Shown piece after piece: positions 1 through 12,200 of a stretch of DNA of 64,000 nt; position 1 is the first letter of the stretch; the number at the start of each line of letters is the position of its first letter. The stretch is from NCBI GenBank assembly GCA_030062745.1, contig CP099844.1, positions 23,684,596 to 23,748,595 of the forward strand, read 5' to 3'. The notes under the pieces are model-generated. The model was not told the origin of the DNA. It did no database searches and saw only the letters and a program-made list of their open reading frames with translations. The translations under genes were made by a program, and so were the position numbers. Source of the DNA: Capitulum mitella. Taxonomy: Eukaryota > Arthropoda > Thecostraca > Pollicipedomorpha > Pollicipedidae.

Positions 1-40
1 CCCACTTCGGCAGCTACCCTTACCCGTCGCCGTACGCCAG

Positions 41-216
41 GGGCGGCGTGGCGCTCTGCCTGAGCCAGCAGGGCCGACGCAACGGCGAGGCGCTCGTCCG
101 CTTCGTCAGCCAGGAGCACAGGGACATGGCGCTCAAGCGGCACAAGCACCACATATCGAACCGCTACATCGAGATCTACAAGGCCACCGGCGAGGACTTC
201 GTCAACGTCGCCGGAG
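41..216 (+). CDS. fus: fusilli exon encoding second half of RRM1
   Basis: The exon follows an AG at 39-40 and ends before GTGAGT at 217. Its translation reads [21 protein letters not shown] and on to [19 protein letters not shown]. This matches the second half of ESRP RRM1, including the invariant KATGEDF tail. The exon starts with the third base of a codon and ends with the first base of a Gly codon, which the next exon completes. The acceptor at 40 is chosen because the family sequence diverges just upstream of the Gly-Gly pair; the open frame does extend back to position 3, so the exact start is inferred. Confidence 0.85.
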
Positions 217-3200
217 GTGAGTGACCGACGCGCACCGCAGTCCGGTGTCCGGGAGTCTGACGCGTGTTGGTGTGCGTGCTTGAATGCGGACGCGGCCGGT
301 GCTTTGAGGGTGGCGTTAGCGAAAATGGTGCCGGGCTGTATTTTAAATGTATTGTCCACGATTCGGAACATTGGGAAAGCGACTGAGATGGATTATATTT
401 GACATCAGCTAATTTCCTCCATACATAAAAGACGATTGCATCCCTGATAATCATGGGCATAGGAACAGAGGGCTGGGGCAGTGAACCCACGCTTTTTGGA
501 AGTTTAACATTAGCCCCATGGGCAAAAACGTCTCTGGCTCCTCCACTTTTCTGGATGTACTTACGTTTCTGATAATAATTGCTTTTAATTAGAATTGGTT
601 GTGTAGTGGACATATTTAGCATTGCTTCTGCAACTCAGTCATTGAGAGTTAGGCTGTTTCTTCCAAGGGAATGCGTTATTTTCATGAAGAATATTGGTTG
701 GCATTACGTTGAGGTTTTTCACTAAAATGCGTCATTTCATAGCGTACTGCATGTCTGTGGAGTACTGTAAAGCTCCTTACTCCATTCTTATTCCATTTCC
801 AATAGTCTCGGTTGATAACGTTTTTACGGCTCATTTCATCATCTTTTTAGTGCAGGGCTCTGACAATCCCGAGACAAGTGCTGGAGATTGATAAACTTAT
901 CCTTTACGTATGGCTGCAGACGCGCAAAGCCTTTGTATCGCCGTCGATTTTTCCTTTTATCGCGTTTCTCCAGCGCGTCACGTCAGCTTCTGCAGACTTT
1001 GCCGGTTACTTGTCATACTTCGCACCACGTCACCGAGCCAAGTGTGTGGGGCACCAGCAGCTGTGTGTCTCCGACCTCCGGTCCTAGTCGGCAGCGAATC
1101 GATTGCGAACACCTGAGGGGCACACTGCCGAACGTGTGCCGTCTATATCTGCCAGAGAAGCTGGCGGGAAATGGGGAAAAACATCGCAGCGCAACGCGGT
1201 ACAGAGAATTTCGATTAGCGCCTCGTCATCGGGACCGGGCAGTTCAGTCTGCCACGCGTTCAGGGTCTCTTGCTCAGCCTGGGGCAGTCTCTAAACCTGT
1301 CTGGGGCTGGAGAACTCAGTCGGCCCATTTAGTCGAGATGAACGAGAGAACGCTGACTTGTTTTGCGAGAACGGTAGCTCCTCACCTCGCGCTGTTGTTT
1401 CCGCAGCTTCCGATTGCGCGGTCCTTTGGCACCCAACACCAAAGCGCTTTGTCGGTTCGCCGTCCTCCGTGCACTTTTTTGTGCATGGGTCGATACCGGC
1501 TCCCGAGGCGGAGGGACAGAAGGTAAATGTCAATTGGCACCGCATTATGACGAAGTGAGGGGGTCGGGCGGGGGGAGGGGGGCACACAGAGGCTGTCACT
1601 TGCTTGTCACAGCAGGCCCCGCTCGCCAGGTGTCGCCAGCACCCGCCGTTCCGACGCTCGGCAGCTTTTGATTTCAGGCTCGCCGTCTAATTGCTCGGTA
1701 TTTGTGGCTCTAGCGGCCCATTACACGGGTGCGATGTTGGCTTGTAGAGTTGGATAATTCTCACATGGGTTCTGACTTATCTCACAAGCAAAACACGGCC
1801 TAAATCGTCCCATCCTCCATGGTGTGGTTGGGAAGACATTTCCTGAAAATGTCCTTGGCCGTTTAAAATTCAGAACTATTCATTCACTCATACCGGCATT
1901 TGTTTTGTTATGTTTAGGTATCGATTGCTGTGACGTGTGCAGATAAGAGAGTTTCGCTGCGTGTTTGGAAGGCGCAACAACGTATCTTGGGCATACGACA
2001 TATCAATATTGCACTGAACGAAACCATTTACTGTCCATGACCATCTCTTCACTGACCATCACGAACACACACATTTGCATCCCACAAAAGTTGCATTAAA
2101 AGTCTGCAAGGAGTGATATGGAGTGCGGCGGATACGAATAAATTAAATGTTTCACGGATTAGTTATGTGCGCCCCTACTTTGGCTGTGTTTGGCACTAGG
2201 TCCCTCTACACTGCTCTCTGCGTGGATTGAGAACAGTTTTTCATACTGAGCGCAGTTGGAGGCGTTTTCCTTCGCATATTCCTTCATCCACATTCTTTGT
2301 GACATTTCGAACGACATTTATCTAGTGAAAATTACACGCTCCATGAAACGCAGTGTCTCATCCTTCAGGACATCGTGGTCGCTTTGCACCAACCTTGACC
2401 TTAGACATCTGATCGCTGTTTGTTCTGATATCCAGACAATAACGGATGTCGTTCAAGACCTCCAGACAGTTACCGGTCTCGGACCTTGACCTCAAGACAA
2501 TGCCTGCTGTCGATCGTGACCCTCGGACAGTAGTCGTCGTCGCCTGTGACCTCCAGACAGTTGACCGCTGCCGTGCTTGGGGCAACCTGGCCCTCCCTTA
2601 TCGCTCGCGCCGTGGCCGTGCTGGTCCTGCCGACGGCAGTTTCGCCCTCTAACCCCGCCGCTGCTGCCGACGTAGCGGTGGGGGCACTGGCAGCTGATCC
2701 TGGCGGCGGCCGGCCACGTCTCGCGATAGGTCAGGGCGGGACAGCGGGTACACCCCGCTCCCCCCCCCCCGCCCGGCTCGACCCGGCCGACCGCCCGGCA
2801 CGTGGGGGAGCGTTGGACGGCCGCGCTGTGGTCGTCGGTCCGCGCGGACGCAGCCGCGACGCGGCACGTGAGCCCACACACCCGCCCGCCGGCGCGTACG
2901 CCCTCCCTCGAATAAAAACAGGCGGCGGCCGGGCCATCTGTGGGCCGGCGCGACGTCTGGGCGGCCGGCGCGGGCTGCCGCCGGCCGTCTGCCGGCCGGC
3001 CGGCGATGACTGACCGCCCGCAGCCGGCACACGCGGCCGGCCGCCCGCTCTGATGGTAGTGCCCGGCACGGTCTTCTCTGCCAGCCGCCGCGGGGGAGGG
3101 GAGGGAACGACCCGGCCGACACCTCTGGCGGGGTCGGAGCCTCTCTCGGGAGGTCGTCTTGTGGTGGCTCCAAAGAGTTTTCTCGCTCCAGAGGGATATC

Positions 3201-6200
3201 TGGATTCTGGTTCCAGGAAAAGTGGCCGTGATGACCAAATGACGGTGTGACCGGCACACCCTAAAACCCGGGGGTCTGCAGGGCAGCAGCGGCACGCTTC
3301 TCAGCGCAGCCTCGGCTGCCTGTCCGCTGCCGCTTGCCTGTTTTGTCCGGCGTGGGCTGCCAGCTGCGCAGGTCCCGGGCTCTCCCGACCCGCTCTCTGG
3401 CGCCGCCGCTGACAGCTGCGTGGACCCCGGTCCCCCTCTCCCCCCCCCCCGCCTGGCGGCGCCGCTGCCGTCGAGTCAGCGTGGGCCATGAGTGACACGG
3501 ACCAGGGCTCAACTCGCCGGGTCGCCTTCGCGCTGGCCCCTGGCGCTGCAAATATGTAAATGTTTATCTCGCACGACATGTCGCGAGGGCATTGCCGGGC
3601 TTCGAGACGCGCTGAATGCGGATTAGCCGAATGGGCTCCGAGCTGTTTCCATGCGGTCCGAAACGCGGAGGTGCAGAAGGGGGTTTGCTTCAGTGCCGAT
3701 GCAGTTTGTTAAAGAAAGTGCCTAGGCGCCCGAGAGGATTCCATCCTTTATCTCAGCATTAGCTAATAACGTTTCATGCACTAAGGGCTCAGTTATCTGT
3801 CATACGTTGACGCGACATGGCCTGTCGTACACCAGTCTGTTCGGTGTATGACACCAAAGTCCATGTTTACGCACCCTGCGGATGATTTCGAAAATATGTG
3901 AACCCAACAGATTACAACTCACCATAGAAGATTAACATGGTAGCGTGGTTTTCCACCCGAGCGGAACACATTTTCGCAGGATGACAATTATATGCGATGA
4001 TGATGATGACGACATATTTATAGCCTAGACACAAGATCGAGGAGTATTCGACCAATGCATTTATATCTTGTGGCCGTCAGGAACCGAGGGCGGAAAAATA
4101 AACTCTGACGCCTAGAATCGTAGATCAGACCACCCGAAACCCAGTCAGCCAAGCGGAGTGTGTTTAAAACGGGCACATCTGGACGGCGTCAGCTAAGGGC
4201 GAGGGCACTAAAAAACCGTCGCTACGACGTTCCTGCTTTTTTGACGCGTAAAATACACACTTCTGCCTTATTGAAGTTCTCCATGATTGTATCACTGCCC
4301 AGTTTGTGACAGACCCTTACATCTTCGATGCATTTCTAGGGTTTTGATCAGGTACTCGAGAAGTCATGTCGTGTTGGTCTTTAAGTCCATCTGCACAACA
4401 ACAAAGTCTTTGCCTTGTAATATCCCATGTATCCAATGAAAACGTATTTCATCCTTCATTCACCCACAACTCAAAGTTCCTTTATGGCATTCAACCAACA
4501 ATTGCTACTTCTCTTTCACGATGTATTTGTTTAAGCTGTTTCGAAGTATACGCAGGGGAATGGGTTTGGTCTTATAAATAATCAAAATATTTATAGGATC
4601 AAGCCTCTATGCTCACGTATATGCAGAACAACTTAATCATCACCTAATGTGTAAAAATGGCATTACAGACTGATTATATATTTGTTTCTCACTTTTCCTT
4701 TTGCATTCTAATTTAGCTCTTAAAACCGTTATTTCGTAGTGGAAATTGCAGTTTTTTCATGCATCGCGATCATTGGTCTTGGTGTTTATGGTATTTTCCT
4801 GAACTGTTCATGGTTTAATTTGTGTCATTAACGTTCAAACAGCCGACCAGGAAAGCATTTTAATGATGACGCCAAGAGGTCCATGAAAAATTCACATGAA
4901 ATCCCTTATGTTACACTGAAGAAAACGAAGCGTGGAATTTTCTTGGCGTACGTTTTACTGAGCACATTCCGTTAACGGCCTCTTGATGTTGCCAAGGAAG
5001 CTACTGCTTAGTTTTATCACCTGCACCTCTTGCCGAAGGAGAACCATGAGATGCATCATGCCTTTAACCTGCGTGGTAAGCATCGGTGTAAAAATGGGGA
5101 CCAGGACGCTGGGCTGTGCAAATGATAAATGTTTAATATCGAGTAAGAACCATAAAAAACATCCCCTCAAACCCAGCCAGTGCCTCCCCGCACGATTTCC
5201 CCGGATTCCTTAGCGTGCGACTGGAAGAATGCCAATGCCGTGAATGTCGTACGGAGTTTGCAAAGGCGTTACGAGAGACGCTTGTTTCCAGGCGTCAACA
5301 CTGAAGCCCAGGAGTTTCTAAAGCTGGGTGGCCAGGTCATCGTCAGAATGAGGGGTCTGCCGTATGACTGCACTGCAAAGCAAGTGGTAAGTGTACCATG
5401 CGTGCTCCATGTCAACGTCATGTCCCTCGTCGCTGTCGTTGGAGCCTAACGTTGCAGCGTCACCAATGACAATTTAGGGTAAATAAATAATCGTTCACTG
5501 CGCGGTCCTGCTCTGCGCGGACGTCATGCCGTGTGCTATGTCCTTGCGTGCGGACGACGGCTCAAACGCTCTTAGTTTTTGATATTCCCGTTTCGGAGTT
5601 CAAAGATACCTTGCACCAACATCTATTTACGCCGGTCTCGTATTTTTCCTCGTTAAATGTCCTGGGGCGGCCGAGTAACCCACAGTCAAGGTGCGCCCCC
5701 CAGTCTCCGCCTGCGAGGTGTCATTAGCGCCGTGGACCTCGAGGCCCACCGCGGGCGACTTTCAGGGCCACCGCCAGGGCCGACGGCGGCCCAGACGGTC
5801 CAGCCACGAACGGTCCCGTTTAGTCGGGCCGTGCAGGGGCGCATGTTTGGCGCGGCCGCGGCGGACGCGGGGCAGGCTGGCGCACCGCCGCCGCCGGCCC
5901 GGCCCGGTTTATGTCAGCAGCAAGGCGGCGCGGCCGTTCACGGCAACGCCGAGTCCGCGTTCCCGGTACCGGCCGAGGCACGGCCGGCCGGCCGCGGTCA
6001 GGGGCGCGCCCAGGCGCGGTCCGAGAGGGGTCGATCAGTCCGGTCACGGCCTGCCGCGGTCAGGGGCGGGCCCAGGCGATGTTGGCAGGAGGCTGACCGG
6101 TCCCGGTCACGGCTGCGACGTGGTCAAGAGCGCGCTCAGGCGGTATTCGAGGGGGCCGATCGACCCTGGTCACGGCCGCGCCGTGGTCAGGAGCGCGCTC

Positions 6201-9200
6201 AGGCGGTGTTCGAGGGAGGCCAACCAGGGGCCCGGCCAGAAAGGATGACGGGAGCGGAGAGAAGATGGTGGAAATAGCTAAAAGAAGAAGGATGACCTTT
6301 TGATCTCCAGCGCTGTTAGAGCCGACTGGACGTGAATGCGACGCGGGCTTTGCAGTCACATCGGATACTTGCATTGATGTAGGTTTAGTATCAATCGTTT
6401 GCGTGTGCATCACGATATTGATATAAAATGTTCGCTGTCGTAAAGTTTTTGGCGCTTGCGCTTGTCTAGATTCGCAGAAAAGGCATTCAAAAATTCGTGA
6501 ATGTTAAACACTCCGCGCCTTCTAAATGCCACGTCTTGAAACAGGAAGTGAAAAACTCCGTCATATCGCAGAATTCGCCCACTCGTGCACCGCTTGTCCG
6601 GCTATGGCATTCCGGCCGCCATCATCCTCAAACTTTTCGCATCCCGTTAACGTTTTTCAGATGGTTGTCCCGCCTCTGCCCAACAGGTTTCCGGGCTCTA
6701 AATGTTTATTCGAAATCATGACTGGGCACGCTGCCTCACTCCCCTGGCTGGGTGCACAGTGATCATGCGGCGGCGGGACGTTTGCGTGCCACGGGAGTCG
6801 TGGTCAACCCTTCAAGACAAATGACGGCGGGACAGACGAACAGCTTCGGAGGGGACCTTTGATCCATGGCCGGCGCGCAAAACGCTGACGCAGATGACCA
6901 AGCAATGCGATTATCAGGGCTCCTGCAGTGTGTTCGTACTCGTCTTCCGTTCGGCCACGACAGACCCTCTCCGATAAGCCGCTGCTAGCGTCCTGCGGTG
7001 CGGCCAGTGACGAGCCGCCTTTTGTGAGGCCCAGCCTCTGGTCGCTTCGCGCTCCCCGATTAGATAGACCACGCACTGTCCAGAGGAGTTTTGCACACTG
7101 CCGGCGCCGTTATCGGCCCGTTAAAGACGAACAACACTTGAGCGACTTGTCCGTATCGGCGACCTCTGTATCCGTAGCTGATTAGACGAGGCGCCCGGGC
7201 CCTGGGCTCGTCCAGTGCCGGTGCCGTCTCCCCGGCTGGCTAGCGCCGGCCGCCCTCGACATCTCGTGTCGGCATTGTGTCGGAGGTAGGACCAAACGTA
7301 ATGAGTCCTTTGTCGACGTCTCTGGTGCCCGCGGTCGTGTTTAGGGAGCTGCGCTGGGCCTGTTGTCGACTGCTTGCTTGTGCCAGCGGTGGCGTGTTGG
7401 GAGGTAGGGCGTGATGTATCAGGTGGGTTGTCGACATCTGATGTCGACGGTGGCGTGTTGGGAGTTGTGCCTGATGTGTTGAGTCCGTTGTCGACATCTT
7501 ATGTCAGTGCTGCGTGCTGGGAGGTTGGGTCCAAGGTGTCGAGCCCATTGTCGACATCTGGTGTTAGTGGTGGCGCGGCGGATAGTTGGGCCTGATGTGT
7601 TGAGTGTTGTCGACATTTGGCGTTGGCCTTGGTGTGTCGAGGGTTTTGACCTGGTTGGATGCGTGGAGTTTGGACGCAATGGCGGTGTGTCGGGAGGTGT
7701 GGGAAGTCAGTCACGCCTGATTGCTTGTCGTCTGGGTCGACGGTGCTAAGACTGTTTACCGCAACGTTCCGTAAGAAACGCTGTGATTTTGGCTGTCTCG
7801 TGTGCATCAAGTGGCCTTTTAGTATCCGCTTCGTGACAGTTACCTCGACATGTTCAGCGTATTCACAACGCTTTTTCGACGTACAGGATCCCCTTGAACT
7901 CACGAAGGCCTTTTCGCGAGAAAAGTCTTGGGTAATGTCCGCTGTGAGTTGAAAATGACTTGGCGTGGCGCATTATCTCGAATGGGGTCGTTATCAGTTT
8001 GGACTTTCCACATGTCGCCCCAACTGCTCCCACGTCTCTAAAAAACGAAAAAGTTTCCGCACGGAGGAGGTGCAGTCGTTCACTAGCTGCGTCTCCGCCC
8101 GGCAGCTGGAATTCTTCGAGGCTGGGGAGACCAGCTGCCAGGTGATGTACAGCGAGAAAGGTGTGCTCTTCGTCAAGAAACCGGACGGCAGGGCCACCGG
8201 CGACGCGTTCGTCCAGTTCGAGAACGAAGACGACGCACCCAAGGCGCTCAGCAAGCACCGGGAGATCATCGGATCTCGCTACATCGAGCTCTTCCGCAGC
8301 ACGGTAGCGGAAGTGCAACAGGTCAGTGCGTCGCTCCAGGCCAGCACGGCTGTGGGCACCAAATTGCGACTTGTTGCAGCTTTGCCGCAGCAAGTTGCGA
8401 CTAACCCCACGGCTGCAAATTGCGTCAATGCGTTTCTGCTGTAAGCGTGCTTTCGCTGGGGTGCTCCTCTTGTGCAGCTTTCTGCGTAATGATACCAAAT
8501 AAGTATTATTGTCGTGAGGGTTAAAAGTTCGGAGACAATGTAGTTGCAGGATGGCGTGTTCATACGAGTGCAAACCAATGAACATGGGAAACGCGATTCC
8601 TGATGACCCTAAGCTTGGTAAATAACCACAACATATCTTTATAAGGGATTATGTGAGCTTGAACAGTGTCATATAAGCCTGTTACCAGCGACACTGACTA
8701 TCCAACGGGACCAAAGTCTTACCTTTTTTATCGTCGCAACAACTGTGGGGCCGACAGGACCATAGACTAGGCGCGAACAGCAGTGACCCGGAACCTCTGC
8801 CGGAAAACCTGCACCCCAAATGCAGAGCTGGACGTCTTGCTTCTTGTGTGCATCGATCCCCTTCACTTTTCTTCGTTTCCCATACATATCGCCTAAATGT
8901 ATTGCCGCACGCGATTATCCTCTTTCTTTTCCATCATGCTCCCTGACCTTTTGACACTAACGGCCTGGTTTTAAAGAGTCGAATACTCCAGAATCTCCTG
9001 TTCATTTTGAGTCAGTGCCGCGGTAAAGGATGACGATCTTTGAAGCTTGTCAGACGACATGGTGGGTTAGACTGAACTGTCCGTGCTTCGGCCCGCGTGG
9101 CCGTCGCGGGAAAGCCGGCCTGTGACTCCAGCGATGCAGCGGACCCCCCCCCCCCCTCCTGCCTCAGCCGGCGCCTTGTGCCGTTCTATTGTCATCGCCG

Positions 9201-12200
9201 CCGCGCGTGCTGTCGTCAGCGGCTGGAAGACTGCCGCTTTATGACTGAACCGCGCCTCCCACCGGTCCTATAGCCCCACTGGGGAGTAATGGCCCGAAGC
9301 GTTTACGGCAGGTCCGCCGCCCGCGCTGTGCAATTAGGCGACGGGTGGGAACCGGGCGGTCGCGGCGGCCGGTGCAGCCCGGGAGCGGGGAGGGGGCACA
9401 CCTGCGCCGCATTGCGGTCCGCTGCCGGCGGCGCGCCACAAGTGTGCCGGCCTGCCGGCGGATGGATGTTCCGCCGACTCGTCACGAGCGCGACAAAAGA
9501 TTCCGGCCGCGTTTCTGCGGAGCGGGCGCCGCCGGCCCGGCCGCCATTGTGGCCGCGCCACCTGCGTCGCGACGGCGAACAAGTGTGGGGTGACAGGGAA
9601 GTAGCCGCGCCGCGCCGCCGCCGCCGCCACCGGCGCCCGCATTGCAGGCGGCCGGTTCGGCTGGGCAGCAGACGCTGGCGGCATGCAGTGCTCCACGCAG
9701 GTAAAACGCCGGCCCTGTCCCTGCTCGCGCGGACGCCCGCCTTGGCTGTCGGGCGGCCTCATGGGCCTCGCCGGCCTCGTTTGTGCCGCGTCTGTGCATG
9801 AAGTGAATGCGAAGGGTATGAGTGTGCGCCTCAGCGCCGTTTTGTCCACGCGACATGCTTGGCAGCAGCTGTTTGCGGACTTGATCCAATGGCGGAGGCG
9901 TCCCATAGCCCGACGTTCGGGAACGCCGTCGACGACAAAGACGATCGTTGCGGGACATCGACCGTGTCTCACAACAAAGTTCTCCACCTTCGGGCGCCGC
10001 GAATTACCATCGACCTTGCTGCGGCCGCGCCGCGCCGCCCGGGACAGCAGACCTCCCGCTCCGCGTCAATAACCGACCTCCGTCGTCGGCCTGACCACGG
10101 CTCGAACTCCCGAACGTCGGCTGACGGCGGCGAAGCCTCCCGCTCGGTCGGCGCGGCTGCAAGTCGCGACCGGTCGCGTCGCGGCGTGAATCGCGATGGC
10201 CGCTCGCGGCGGCCGGACCGGTCCTGTCTCGTCCGCGCCTGCCGGACCGCCGCGGTCGACCGGCGGCGGGACGTGGCGGCCGCCAGCTGATGCGGCGCCA
10301 GCTGACGCGCCGTCAGCTGAGCGTCACATGACGGCGGCCGGCCGCGCGCCGCGCCGCCGCCGCTCTGTTTATCCGATATTAATCAGAACTATTGGCCGAA
10401 CAAAAAATCATAAACAGAGCGGCCGGCGGCGCTGCCGGCCGGCCGGCCGCCACTCCGCCGGTCGACGTCGAGGCGGCCGCGACGCCACGCGACACCGGCC
10501 GCCGCGGCGGATCACGTTGAGGCGCCCGAGGGCAGACAGTGGCGGCCCAGGCCGGGCCGCGGCACCGAGGCGGACGCCGGCGCCAGTGTCGACCGCGCCG
10601 CGGGGCTGTGTCGACAGGGGTGCCACGCGAGGCGGCCCCGGCTCCCGTCGGCTCTGCGATGAAGCTTGACCCCGCCTCGCTGCTGCAGGTACGGCGATCG
10701 GCGTTCGTAAGGAGCGGCTGTCCTGCGCTGCGAACGCGTTGCGTTGCGCGGTCGTGCTTAGAGTGTTCCGAGGAGACGTTGGGGAACCTTCGAATCTCAG
10801 GAAGCCCGTGGGATGCCGTAACCGACCGAAATTCTGAACCCCATTGCAGTGACGCTAGACCCCAAGCGGACGAGGTCGAACCTTGCCTTTACATCCCGAG
10901 TCTGGACGCCCGTCGTGACCGAGCGTGCGTGTGTGGCTGTCAGCCTGCCTGACGCTGCTGTGCCGGGTCGGGCCGAGCCGTCAGGCCGCCGCGCGCCTCC
11001 TGCAGCCCGTATGATTCAGAGCCGGGTACCGGTCCGCCTCGGCGTCCGGTCAAAGTTCAGCCGATGTGCGGTCCAGACGCCCGAGCCGGCTCTCTTGCGA
11101 CACGGCAGGTCGGGGCGCAGTGAAAAAGGCGGACCTTGGTTTCACGACCACGGTAACCTCGCTGGCTTCCTTCTGAAATTCTGTGGTAGCGTTTTTGTTC
11201 ATCACCGCCTCGTTTGCTGTTGTGGCTTTACTTCGACGGGCACTTTTGAACAAATGTTTGGAGCCGAAGTGTTCTGTGCCATGTCGACGAGGGTGGTCAT
11301 GACACGCGAGAAGGACCTGATCAGTGGTCCAAGGCCGAGGCTGGGCGGTGGCCGGCACCGCCTCGGAGGGTTTCGTCAGAGCCGGACGCCGCAGGCCTGC
11401 CCCGCGGCGGCGGCGGCAGCGGCGGCGCGGCGACGGGCAGGGTCGTCTTCCGACCGCGTCCACGGCCGCCTGGGGCGGGCGCCACTCCCCCTGACAGACA
11501 CCAGGCGCGACAGGAGTGGGGCGAGCACAGGCTTCTGACAGACGCCAGGCTTGTCCTGAACACTGGGTCCTTGCAGGCGCTAGGCATGGTGCAAGCTTCT
11601 GACAGAGGCCAGGCGTGGAGAGAGCACAAGCCTCTGACAAAAGTCAGGCGTGGAGCAAGCGCCAGGTCTGACAGGCGCCAGGCGTGGAGCCAGCGCAAAC
11701 TCCTGACAAACGCCATGCGTGGAGTGAACACAAGCTCCTGTTAGGTCCTGATGTGGGGCGAGCGTCATGCAGCGAAGATGCTCGCAGAAAGTGAATATTG
11801 GACACGGTCCGAGTAGGCAAAACACACCCAACCCTGTCGGACACCACGAAGAGGAATATTTCGTGCTTATTGTACACGAAAAAAATCTGCAGTCTCGTCG
11901 CGTAAGTTAGCGTTCTAAAAAGAAGGCAATAGCCTTTCGTGGTAAATCTAAGAGGCCTCGTATAGGAACAAAAGTGGGGATAATTCAGCCCAGTTCAACC
12001 CTTCGAATCTCCGTCACTGCTTTTACGTTGGGCCATGTGCATCGCTCTCCTGTCGAGGTGATCCATCCTGAGGTGCCGCTGTCCGATCCGGCTGTTCCGG
12101 TGTTGCCTGACACTGGTCGAGGGGCCAGGTCGGCTTCCCTGTCCCGGGTCGTCACCGGGCTCGTCTTCCGCCGCCCGCTGCCGTTGTTATCCGTATCACG

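Larger units (their letters stand above)
217..5291 (+). other. fusilli intron 1
   Basis: This 5.1-kb intron runs from GTGAGT to a pyrimidine-rich acceptor (TTGTTTCCAG). It contains a 30-bp tandem repeat near 2360-2580, a very GC- and CpG-rich block at about 2580-3560, and otherwise unique AT-richer sequence. I see no credible internal exon; open frames here lack splice support and family similarity. Confidence 0.8.
5387..8105 (+). other. fusilli intron 2
   Basis: A 2.7-kb intron from GTAAGT to CCGCCCGGCAG. It carries two GC-rich tandem-repeat arrays (about 5990-6240 and 7254-7680). The rest shows no exon with splice support. A short CpG-rich segment at 5690-6260 coincides with the first array. 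Confidence 0.8.
9080..10690 (+). promoter_or_regulatory. CpG island in fusilli intron 3, possible internal promoter
   Basis: About 1.6 kb of very GC- and CpG-rich sequence sits inside an otherwise ordinary intron. It ends at a strong donor (CAG followed by GTACGG at 10689). It includes a hairpin with paired TGTTTAT motifs at 10362-10420. Islands of this kind commonly mark promoters. The + direction is inferred from the donors at 9701 and 10689. There is no TATA box that I can see. Confidence 0.4.

Noticed and set aside
1414-1671. Overlapping GC-rich frames in fusilli introns (1.3-1.7, 2.5-3.5, 5.7-6.4 and 9.3-10.7 kb)
   Set aside because: Several frames are open at once on both strands, as expected for GC-rich DNA with few stop codons; no domain or splice support.
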